A DNA stretch of 39,962 nt from Bacteroidota bacterium (GTDB lineage Bacteria; Bacteroidota; Bacteroidia; UKL13-3). Every line of letters begins with the position of its first letter. The first letter of the stretch is position 1. Made by a program: the position numbers and the translations under genes. The notes under the pieces are model-generated. The model was given only the letters and a program-made list of their open reading frames with translations. It ran no database searches and was not told the DNA's origin. Of this stretch, positions 32,813-39,962 are shown piece after piece. The stretch lies in assembly GCA_947453415.1 (NCBI GenBank), contig CANGGG010000025.1, positions 1-39,962 on the forward strand, in the 5' to 3' direction.

Positions 32813-33889
32813 ATGATGATACTTTTTCGAATTTTAGTTGCACCCTTAACCTTATTATATGGCTGTATTTTATACATACGTAACTTATGCTATAACAAAG
32901 GTATATTGACCGAAACATCCTTTGAATTACCTATTATAAATGTTGGAAACTTGGCATTTGGCGGAACGGGAAAAACACCTCACATTGAATACTTAATTCA
33001 TTTACTAAAACCTAATAATAAAGTTGCCGTTTTAAGCCGAGGTTATAAAAGAAAAACCATTGGTTATTTGTTTGCAAGCAATGAAAGTACTGCTGCCCAA
33101 ATTGGCGATGAGCCAAGACAAATTAAGCAAAAGTTTAAAGATGAAATTGATTTAGCGGTTTCTGAAAACAGGGTGATTGGCGTGCCTAATTTATTGTTTG
33201 ATGCACCCGAAACCGATATTATTTTATTAGATGATGCTTTTCAACACCGCGCTATCAAAGCCGGATTAAATATTTTATTGACCGATTACAATAATTTATT
33301 TACCCAAGATTATTTAACACCCTCAGGTACTTTACGAGAATACCGAGCTGGATATAAACGAGCGGATATAATTATAGTTACCAAATGCAACGCTGATTTA
33401 ACCGAGAACGAGCAACAAAAAATAATTGCTGAAATAAAACCTTTGGCGCATCAAAAAGTATATTTTACTTACCAAAAATTCAGCGATTTGGAACATTATT
33501 ATAACAATACTATTTTGCCAATTCATGAAATAAAAAATAATGATTTGCTATTGTTTAGTGGCATTGCCAAGGCAAGCAGTTTTGAAAATTATTTAGAAAC
33601 TAATTCAAATGCTATCATTGATGCTTGGCAATTTGGCGACCATCACGATTTTACAATCGAAGAAATGGAGAAACTTTTAGCTGCTTTCGACTCCAATTCA
33701 TCTACCAACAAAATAATTATAAGCACCGAAAAAGACAGCATGCGTTTAATGACAGATGAGTTTAAAGCTTTACTTCAAAACTATCCAATTTATTATTTAC
33801 CATTGGAAATAGCCTTTTTCGAGAACGATAAACCCAATTTTAACAAGCAAATTTTAAATTATGTTAACCAAAATAAACGAAGCTATTGA
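32813..33889 (+). CDS. lpxK: Tetraacyldisaccharide 4'-kinase
   Basis: Phosphorylates the 4' position of the tetraacyl disaccharide to give lipid IVA, an essential step of lipid A synthesis on the cytoplasmic face of the inner membrane. The 358-residue protein begins with a single hydrophobic anchor (about 3-22: ILFRILVAPLTLLYGCILY), then the P-loop VGNLAFGGTGKTPH (44-57). RGYKRKT, DEPRQIKQKF and DDAFQHRAIKAGLNILLTD are the other family signatures in normal order. The first codon may be the ATG at 32813 or the next one at 32816. Its end overlaps the purine phosphorylase start by 29 bp, so the two are cotranscribed and coupled. The gene implies a genuine LPS outer membrane. Confidence 0.95.
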   Translation: MMILFRILVAPLTLLYGCILYIRNLCYNKGILTETSFELPIINVGNLAFGGTGKTPHIEYLIHLLKPNNKVAVLSRGYKRKTIGYLFASNESTAAQIGDEPRQIKQKFKDEIDLAVSENRVIGVPNLLFDAPETDIILLDDAFQHRAIKAGLNILLTDYNNLFTQDYLTPSGTLREYRAGYKRADIIIVTKCNADLTENEQQKIIAEIKPLAHQKVYFTYQKFSDLEHYYNNTILPIHEIKNNDLLLFSGIAKASSFENYLETNSNAIIDAWQFGDHHDFTIEEMEKLLAAFDSNSSTNKIIISTEKDSMRLMTDEFKALLQNYPIYYLPLEIAFFENDKPNFNKQILNYVNQNKRSY

Positions 33890-34664
33890 ATATATTAATA
33901 GTAAAACACAAATAAAACCTGAAACTGGAATTATACTTGGTACAGGTTTAGGCGCATTAGTGAATGAATGTGAAATATTAGATACAATAAACTACCAAGA
34001 CATTCCGCATTTTCCAATCAGTACAGTTGAAAGTCATACAGGCCGATTAATTTTTGGATATATCAATAAAAAACCAGTAGTTATTATGCAAGGCCGTTTT
34101 CATTACTACGAAGGTTACAGCATGCAAGAAGTTACTTTTCCTGTGAGGGTTTTTAAATTTTTAGGAATTCAAAAATTATTAATTAGTAATGCATCGGGAG
34201 GCTTAAACCGAAACATAAAAGTGAGTGAATTGATGTTGCTTACCGATCATTTGAATTTATTACCTGAATCGCCATTACGAGGAAAACATTACAAAGAATT
34301 TGGACCAAGGTTTCCTCAAATGAGTGAACCTTACAGTATGGTTTTAATTGAAAAAGCACGTGAAATTGCCAAGCAACACAATATAAAACTACACGAAGGT
34401 TGTTATGCTGCTGTGCAAGGACCAGCATTAGAAACCAGGGCTGAATACAAAATGATAGACATTTTAGGTGCCGATGCAGTAGGAATGAGTACCGTTCCCG
34501 AAACCATTGTAGCGGTTCAAATGGGCATACCTGTTTGTGCCATTTCGGTTATTACCGATTTAGGATTTCCTGAAGGAAATGAAACAGTAAGCATGGAGTC
34601 AATTATAGCTGCTGCCAATAGTGCGCAACCATCACTAACAAAGTTATTTAGTGAATTGGTATAA
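33861..34664 (+). CDS. Purine nucleoside phosphorylase
   Basis: Phosphorolysis of inosine and guanosine (and deoxy forms) to base and ribose-1-phosphate in purine salvage. It is 267 residues, matching the trimeric PNP-I class. Phosphate-binding LGTGLG (26-31), ESHTG (57-61) and MQGRFHYYEGY (76-86), the base-pocket segment VQGPALETRAEYKM, and MSTVPE are all present. In the segment that normally reads V-T-N with an Asn contacting the base, this protein has ISVITDLGFPEG with Asp, which may alter base preference. It overlaps lpxK by 29 bp, an arrangement I believe recurs in Bacteroidota, although the pathways are unrelated. Confidence 0.93.
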   Translation: MLTKINEAIEYINSKTQIKPETGIILGTGLGALVNECEILDTINYQDIPHFPISTVESHTGRLIFGYINKKPVVIMQGRFHYYEGYSMQEVTFPVRVFKFLGIQKLLISNASGGLNRNIKVSELMLLTDHLNLLPESPLRGKHYKEFGPRFPQMSEPYSMVLIEKAREIAKQHNIKLHEGCYAAVQGPALETRAEYKMIDILGADAVGMSTVPETIVAVQMGIPVCAISVITDLGFPEGNETVSMESIIAAANSAQPSLTKLFSELV

Positions 34665-34717
34665 GGGATATAAAAACTACTTAATAAATTATATAAATTT
34701 ACATTTTAAAAACTAAG

Positions 34718-34748
34718 TTGGTGTTTTAATTCATAAAACCTATTTTCG
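34718..34748 (+). promoter_or_regulatory. Promoter of the pyrophosphatase gene
   Basis: TTG (34718-34720), 20-bp spacer, TATTTTCG (34741-34748), one mismatch from TAnnTTTG. The predicted start near 34755 leaves about 33 nt of leader. Confidence 0.6.
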
Positions 34749-34787
34749 CAGCCTTTAAAAATTAAAATAAACAATACAATAAAATAA

Positions 34788-37313
34788 ATGATACAAAGTG
34801 TAATGTACGCAATACCCTTGTTGGGTGTAGTTGGCCTAATAGTAATGGCCGTTAAAAGTGCTTGGGTTAACAAGCAAGATGCAGGTGATAAAAACATGAA
34901 AGAATTGGCAGGTTATATAGCCGATGGTGCCATGGCCTTTTTAAAAGCAGAATGGAAAGTGTTAAGTATTTTTGTAGTTTTTGCCGCAGCTTTGTTGGCT
35001 TATTCAGGAACTATTCATGAAGTAAATGGTAAAGAAATTCACGGAAGTTGGATTATTTCTATTGCCTTTATTATAGGTGCGGTGTTCTCGGCTACTGCTG
35101 GTTATATTGGAATGAAAGTAGCTACTAAAGCAAATGTTAGAACTACACAAGCTGCTCGTACAAGTTTAAAGCAAGCTTTAAAAGTTTCATTTACTGGTGG
35201 AACTGTTATGGGTTTAGGGGTAGCTGGTTTAGCTATTTTAGGATTAGGTGGTTTATTCATTGTATTCCTAAATATTTTTGCTGACTTAGGCACAAACACT
35301 GTTAAAACTGCTATTGAAGTATTAACAGGATTTTCATTAGGTGCTGAATCTATAGCTTTATTTGCCCGTGTTGGTGGTGGTATTTATACCAAAGCTGCTG
35401 ATGTTGGAGCTGATTTAGTTGGAAAAGTAGAAGCTGGAATTCCTGAAGATGATGTTAGAAACCCTGCTACCATTGCCGATAACGTTGGTGATAACGTAGG
35501 TGACGTGGCTGGTATGGGTGCCGATTTGTTTGGTTCATATGTAGCAACTATTTTAGCTACCATGGTTTTAGGCCAAGAAGTGGTTGTTCAAGATAATTTT
35601 GGTGGTATGTCGCCCATATTATTACCCATGGTAATTTGTGGATTAGGAATTTTATTTTCAATCGTTGGAACTTGGTTCGTTACCATTAAAGATGACAAGT
35701 CGAATGTTCAAAATGCTTTAAATTTAGGAAATTGGGCTTCTATGGCATTAACTGTTATAGCTTCATATTTTATTGTAAATTGGATGTTACCAGAAGGAAT
35801 TATTTCGTTACGTGGTATTGAATTTACTAAAAATGGCGTATTTGGTGCTATTTTAGTTGGAACCGCAGTTGGTGCAATTATGAGTATAGTTACAGAATAT
35901 TACACCGCAATGGGTAAAGCTCCTGTAATGTCTATTATTAAACAATCAGCAACTGGTCATGCTACCAATATCATTGGTGGTTTATCAGTTGGAATGAAAT
36001 CAACAGTTATTCCAATATTAACATTAGCTGCTGGTATTATGGGTTCGTATTATTGTGCAGGTTTATATGGTGTGGCAATAGCTGCTGCAGGTATGATGGC
36101 AACTACTGCGATGCAATTAGCCATTGATGCTTTTGGACCAATTGCGGATAACGCAGGTGGAATTGCAGAAATGAGCCAGTTACCTCCCGAAGTTCGTGAA
36201 CGTACCGACAATTTAGATGCAGTAGGAAATACCACTGCAGCTACAGGAAAAGGATTTGCTATTGCTTCGGCAGCTTTAACTTCATTGGCATTATTTGCTG
36301 CATTTGTTGGTATTGCTGGTATTGATGCCATCAATATTTATAAAGCAAATGTTTTAGCTGGTTTATTTGTTGGTGCTATGATTCCATTTATATTTTCAGC
36401 ATTATGTATTCAAGCAGTTGGAAAAGCTGCTATGGATATGGTTCAAGAAGTTCGCAGACAATTCCGCGAAATTCCAGGAATTATGGAATATAAAGCTAAG
36501 CCAGAATATGAAAAATGTGTAGCTATTTCAACGGAAGCTTCTATTAGAGAAATGATGTTGCCTGGTGCAATTGCTTTAATTACTCCAATTATAGTTGGTT
36601 TCACTTTTGGACCTGAAGTATTAGGTGGTTTATTAGCTGGTGTAACAGTAAGTGGTGTGTTAATGGGAATTTTCCAAAGTAACGCAGGTGGTGCTTGGGA
36701 TAATGCTAAAAAATCATTCGAAAAAGGGGTAGAAATTAACGGTGAAATGTTCTATAAAAAATCGGAACCACATAAAGCTTCAGTTACTGGTGATACAGTA
36801 GGAGATCCTTTCAAAGATACTTCGGGTCCTTCTATGAATATTTTGATCAAATTAATGTCAATTGTTTCGTTAGTAATTGCTCCTTATATAGCTGTTCAAG
36901 GTGGTTTAACTGACCAAGCTGGAATGGTAAATGGTGCAAAAACTGAATGCTGCGCAATGGATTCAATGGATATGGATCATTGTGAAATGATGGGCAATTG
37001 CGATATGAGCAAATGCATGGAAATGACTAAAGAAGAATGCGCTGCTTATTGCGATAGCATGAAATGTACTCCAGCACAAAAAGACATGTGCCAAAGCATG
37101 TATGGTGCCGATGGAAAATTTGATATGGCTAAATGCAAATCAATGTGCAAAGCTGAAATGGAAAGTGATTGCATGGAAGCTTGCGAAAAAGGTTGTAAAA
37201 CAGAAGAAGAGTGCATGAAAAGCTGTGGCGATGCTTGCGTTACCTCACATAAGGAAGCTAAGGCTTGTTGTGCTGAAGGCGAAAAAGAAGGTCATAGCAA
37301 AGACAAAAAATAA
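34788..37313 (+). CDS. hppA: Membrane ion-pumping pyrophosphatase with Cys/Met-rich C-terminal tail
   Basis: Couples hydrolysis of pyrophosphate to export of H+ or Na+ across the inner membrane. The core (1-705) has about 16 membrane helices and the family motifs [11 protein letters not shown] (205-215), [19 protein letters not shown] (221-239), DNAGGIAEM (454-462), and [15 protein letters not shown] (668-682). GNTTAA (480-485) has the Ala pattern of potassium-dependent pumps. The ion cannot be decided by eye. After the last helix (about 683-702) comes a 123-residue tail (719-841) with 19 Cys and 16 Met, including repeated Cxxx[20 protein letters not shown] and CMKSCGDAC. The latter two are near-duplicates. 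Normal family members stop shortly after helix 16. Known topology puts the C-terminus outside the cytoplasm, so the tail should be periplasmic. A terminator follows directly. Reading frame and composition run smoothly into the tail, with no sign of a frameshift. Confidence 0.95.
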   Translation: MIQSVMYAIPLLGVVGLIVMAVKSAWVNKQDAGDKNMKELAGYIADGAMAFLKAEWKVLSIFVVFAAALLAYSGTIHEVNGKEIHGSWIISIAFIIGAVFSATAGYIGMKVATKANVRTTQAARTSLKQALKVSFTGGTVMGLGVAGLAILGLGGLFIVFLNIFADLGTNTVKTAIEVLTGFSLGAESIALFARVGGGIYTKAADVGADLVGKVEAGIPEDDVRNPATIADNVGDNVGDVAGMGADLFGSYVATILATMVLGQEVVVQDNFGGMSPILLPMVICGLGILFSIVGTWFVTIKDDKSNVQNALNLGNWASMALTVIASYFIVNWMLPEGIISLRGIEFTKNGVFGAILVGTAVGAIMSIVTEYYTAMGKAPVMSIIKQSATGHATNIIGGLSVGMKSTVIPILTLAAGIMGSYYCAGLYGVAIAAAGMMATTAMQLAIDAFGPIADNAGGIAEMSQLPPEVRERTDNLDAVGNTTAATGKGFAIASAALTSLALFAAFVGIAGIDAINIYKANVLAGLFVGAMIPFIFSALCIQAVGKAAMDMVQEVRRQFREIPGIMEYKAKPEYEKCVAISTEASIREMMLPGAIALITPIIVGFTFGPEVLGGLLAGVTVSGVLMGIFQSNAGGAWDNAKKSFEKGVEINGEMFYKKSEPHKASVTGDTVGDPFKDTSGPSMNILIKLMSIVSLVIAPYIAVQGGLTDQAGMVNGAKTECCAMDSMDMDHCEMMGNCDMSKCMEMTKEECAAYCDSMKCTPAQKDMCQSMYGADGKFDMAKCKSMCKAEMESDCMEACEKGCKTEEECMKSCGDACVTSHKEAKACCAEGEKEGHSKDKK

Positions 37314-37336
37314 TTAAATAGATTAAGTTTTAATAT

Positions 37337-37364
37337 AAAAACACGCTCTCGGGCGTGTTTTTTT
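37337..37364 (+). terminator. Intrinsic terminator of hppA
   Basis: ACACGC (37341-37346) pairs with GCGTGT (37353-37358), extended by four A-T pairs and followed by a T tract, 24 bp after the stop. Confidence 0.92.
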
Positions 37365-37470
37365 GTTTATTCACATTATTCTTTTAAAAATAAATTTGAT
37401 TGTTATTTAAATGTAAATAAAATGTTTTTAGTTTTAGCATTTAATTATCAAAACTTAATTATTAGCACCT

Positions 37471-37478
37471 TACATTTG
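37471..37478 (+). promoter_or_regulatory. -7 element of the mrdA-rodA operon
   Basis: TACATTTG fully matches TAnnTTTG. With a start near 37485 the ATG at 37500 lies just downstream, while the in-frame ATG at 37422 would lie upstream of the transcript. No TTG stands at the ideal -33 distance. Confidence 0.45.
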
Positions 37479-37499
37479 CCTTGCATTTTATTTGCAATA

Positions 37500-39365
37500 A
37501 TGGAAAGTCAAATCAAGCAAAAAATTTTATTCGGGGTGTTTCTTTTTGTAGCATTAGTTTATGTTATCAGGCTACTTACGTTACAAATATTTGACGATAG
37601 TTATGTTCGATATGCGCAAAATAATGTTTTGCAAGAGCAAACTATTTATCCTGCCCGCGGATTATTAATGGACAGAAACAGCGAGTTATTAGTATATAAC
37701 GACAATATTTACGACTTATTTGTAATACCAGAGCAGGTAAAAAAATTAGATACTGTTTCTTTTTGCCAAGTTATTGGCATTACCAAAGAAGAATTTATAG
37801 CGAGATTTGAAAAAATAAAACGTCAGAAAGGCTATGCTATTTATAGGCCATCGGTTTTTGAAAAGCAATTAACAATTTCAACGTATGCAAAATTCCAAGA
37901 AATGCTTTTTGATTTTCAAGGATTTTTTGTAGATGTAAGAACCGATAGAAAATACAAATACAGCAATGCCGCTCATATTATGGGTTATATTGGTGAGGTT
38001 ACTGAAAAAACCATTGAAGCTTCGAACGGATATTACCGAATGGGTGATTTTATAGGTATTAGTGGCGTAGAAAAAACTTATGAAAAAGAATTAGGTGGAA
38101 TAAAAGGGGTTAGGTATGTATTAGTTGACAGTAAAAGCAGAACACAGGGAAGATATAAAGCGGGTGAATTTGACACAGCTGCCATTGCAGGAAAAAAAAT
38201 AAACTTGACCTTAGATTTAAAACTTCAAGAGTTAGGCGAGCAGTTAATGCAAAACAAAATTGGAAGTGTAGTTGCAATAGAACCAAGCACTGGCGAAATT
38301 TTATCAATGGTGAGTAGTCCTGCTTATGATCCAAATTTATTTGTAGGACGCGACAGAGGAAACCATTATATGGAATTATTACGCGACCCAAGTAAACCAT
38401 TATTTAACCGACCAATTGCAGCTCCTTATCCTCCAGGTTCTATTTTTAAAATTATCATGAGTTTAATTGGTCAGCAGGAGGAAGTACTTTTTCCAAACAC
38501 GGAGTACTATTGTGGGGGAGGATTTAATTCAGGCGGATTGCATGTTGGTTGTCACGCTCATGGTTCACCATTGCCACTGCAAGGTGCAATAGCTGTAAGC
38601 TGTAACGCTTATTTTTGCCATGTATATAGAACAGTAGTAAACAATCCAAAATATCCAAAAGTAGAAGATGCATATAATAAATTATACGACCATTTGGCAA
38701 GCTTTGGAATGGGCCGAAAATTGGGCGTAGATTTATATGGTGAAGGTACAGGATTTGTTCCAAAAGCTACTTATTACGATAAAATTTATGGTAGAAATCA
38801 TTGGCAAGCATTAACCACTATTTCATTAGGAATTGGACAAGGAGAATTAGGAATTACACCATTACAAATGGCCAATGCAACTGCTTTAGTAGCTAACCGT
38901 GGCTATTATATAACACCACATATAGTAAGAAGAATTGAAAGTAAAAAAAATCCTAATCCTGAATATAATATTAAACATTGGTGTACGGTAGATACCAGTT
39001 ATTTTCCAGTAGTAATTAACGGTATGGAAGATGTGGTAAACCATGGAACTGCATATATAGCAAGAATTCCGGGAATAGCTATTTGCGGAAAAACAGGAAC
39101 AGCACAAAATCCACATGGGAAAGATCACTCTATATTTTTTGCTTTTGCACCCAAAGACAATCCAAAAATTGCCATAGCAGTAGTAGTTGAAAACGCTGGA
39201 TTTGGAGCTACTTGGGCTGCGCCAATTGCTAGCTTAATGATAGAACAATATTTAACAAAAAAACACGATACACGACCAGCTTTAGTAGAACGAATGGTGA
39301 AAGGAAACTTAACACATAAACCAATTTTAAATGACTCAACAGCAACCAAAACCAGCACACATTGA
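37500..39365 (+). CDS. mrdA: Penicillin-binding protein 2, elongasome transpeptidase
   Basis: Cross-links peptidoglycan during lateral wall growth, anchored in the inner membrane with its catalytic domain in the periplasm. The 621-residue protein has one membrane helix (about 8-29), a dimerisation region starting ARGLLMDRN (52-60), and the transpeptidase domain. The active site shows S314-x-x-K317 in PPGSIFK, S368-C-N370 in AVSCNAYF, and KTGT (531-534). GIGQGELGITPLQMANA is also diagnostic. I start at 37500 and not 37422 because the longer frame adds 26 hydrophobic residues with no counterpart and begins upstream of the -7 box. It overlaps rodA by 35 bp. The normal upstream mreBCD genes are absent; the preceding gene is the pyrophosphatase with its own terminator. 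Confidence 0.95.
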   Translation: MESQIKQKILFGVFLFVALVYVIRLLTLQIFDDSYVRYAQNNVLQEQTIYPARGLLMDRNSELLVYNDNIYDLFVIPEQVKKLDTVSFCQVIGITKEEFIARFEKIKRQKGYAIYRPSVFEKQLTISTYAKFQEMLFDFQGFFVDVRTDRKYKYSNAAHIMGYIGEVTEKTIEASNGYYRMGDFIGISGVEKTYEKELGGIKGVRYVLVDSKSRTQGRYKAGEFDTAAIAGKKINLTLDLKLQELGEQLMQNKIGSVVAIEPSTGEILSMVSSPAYDPNLFVGRDRGNHYMELLRDPSKPLFNRPIAAPYPPGSIFKIIMSLIGQQEEVLFPNTEYYCGGGFNSGGLHVGCHAHGSPLPLQGAIAVSCNAYFCHVYRTVVNNPKYPKVEDAYNKLYDHLASFGMGRKLGVDLYGEGTGFVPKATYYDKIYGRNHWQALTTISLGIGQGELGITPLQMANATALVANRGYYITPHIVRRIESKKNPNPEYNIKHWCTVDTSYFPVVINGMEDVVNHGTAYIARIPGIAICGKTGTAQNPHGKDHSIFFAFAPKDNPKIAIAVVVENAGFGATWAAPIASLMIEQYLTKKHDTRPALVERMVKGNLTHKPILNDSTATKTSTH

Positions 39366-39962
39366 TTGGATAAGTTTAACCCTTTATGTGGTTTTTGTTT
39401 TATCAGGATTGTTGTGCATTTATGCCTCGGTTTTTAAAGAAACCAATCCAAATATTTATGATATGGATATGAATTATGGCAAGCAATTGTTATGGATTGT
39501 AATCTCTTCATTTATTGCTTTATTGATTTTACTGGTTGATGAAAAACTATTTTATGCATTTGCCTATGGCTTTTATGGCATCACAATTATTTTACTTTTA
39601 GCCACTTTTGTTATTGGAGCTGAAATTAAAGGAAGTAGCAGCTGGATTAGAATTGGTGGATTTCAAATTCAGCCCGCGGAGTTTGCTAAGTTTGGAACAG
39701 CTTTAGCTCTTGCAAAATTCTTAAGTGGATATAATATTAGTTTTAAGGATTTAAAAGTAAAATTGATATGCTATGCAATTATTGGCATACCCATGGTTAT
39801 TATTTTATTACAAAACGAAACAGGTTCGGCTTTGGTTTTTGCTTCTTTTTCTTTGGTTTTATACCGTGAAGGATTACCTGGATGGTTACTTTTAGGAGGA
39901 GTTGGTTTAGCTATTTTAGCAGTATTAGCCTTACTTTTTCCGCCACTTAATATTATAATATT
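39331..39962 (+). CDS. rodA: SEDS peptidoglycan polymerase RodA (3' end outside the window)
   Basis: Glycan-strand polymerase that works with PBP2 in cell elongation. The open frame from the ATG at 39331 runs to the window edge without a stop, giving 210 residues of a protein usually 370-430 long. It begins MTQQQPKPAHIDWISLTLY, then has several membrane helices. The SEDS signature SSSWIRIGGFQIQPAEFAKF (about 107-126) is clear, followed by LLQNETGSALVF where most RodA proteins read Q-P-D-L-G-T-A. The start lies inside mrdA, a 35-bp overlap that implies coupled translation. The truncation is only the window limit. Confidence 0.93.
   Translation, partial: MTQQQPKPAHIDWISLTLYVVFVLSGLLCIYASVFKETNPNIYDMDMNYGKQLLWIVISSFIALLILLVDEKLFYAFAYGFYGITIILLLATFVIGAEIKGSSSWIRIGGFQIQPAEFAKFGTALALAKFLSGYNISFKDLKVKLICYAIIGIPMVIILLQNETGSALVFASFSLVLYREGLPGWLLLGGVGLAILAVLALLFPPLNIII

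Noticed and set aside
36942-37313. The Cys/Met-rich tail as a frameshift artefact or a separate metallothionein gene
   Set aside because: The frame is continuous from the pyrophosphatase, codon use stays similar, and a terminator follows its stop; no separate start is needed.

Overview
The window is chromosomal DNA of a member of the Bacteroidota. The evidence is low GC, TonB-dependent receptors with an N-terminal carboxypeptidase-regulatory-like domain, type IX secretion (T9SS) components of the PorE and PorV/PorQ types, a type III glutamine synthetase, and several promoters of the Bacteroidota form TTG-N19/20-TAnnTTTG. lpxK implies lipid A. I cannot place it below phylum level with confidence.

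Layout. 80-1129 holds an RsmH-family rRNA methyltransferase. 1130-6060 is an accessory strip rich in short repeats. It carries a GNAT acetyltransferase (1555-2037) and a single-chain type IIG restriction-modification protein (2536-5574), each flanked by its own pair of direct repeats, and it ends at a tRNA-Phe (6061-6133) with a clear intrinsic terminator. 6363-9691 holds a membrane iron-sulfur electron-transfer protein, a lipoprotein of unknown function, and a three-gene cassette with a PIN-domain (VapC-type) toxin. 9823-11982 encodes two sugar-nucleotide enzymes (dTDP-glucose 4,6-dehydratase, UDP-glucose 4-epimerase). 12283-19284 has a TonB-dependent receptor, an RlmL-like RNA methyltransferase, a short-chain dehydrogenase and glutamine synthetase III. 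19464-21587 is a PorE-like lipoprotein. 21658-22554 is a greA-HIT pair.

22645-31471 (minus strand) looks like one operon closed by an intrinsic terminator: a 1255-residue TonB-dependent receptor, a 1287-residue exported protein with a T9SS-like C-terminal domain, and a divergent PorV/PorQ-family barrel. Receptor, cargo and shuttle-type barrel in one transcript suggest a dedicated outer-membrane export or assembly module. It is one of the two best candidates here for an undescribed system. The other is the membrane pyrophosphatase at 34788-37313, whose last 123 residues contain 19 Cys and 16 Met, much of it in CxxxC spacing. By the known topology of the family this tail should lie in the periplasm and could bind soft metals.

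The right end carries a 2-hydroxyacid dehydrogenase, lpxK overlapping a purine nucleoside phosphorylase, the pyrophosphatase, and the cell-elongation pair mrdA-rodA; rodA runs off the window. Many intergenic gaps hold short palindromes or hairpins of several different families. No insertion sequence, integrase, CRISPR array or rRNA was seen.
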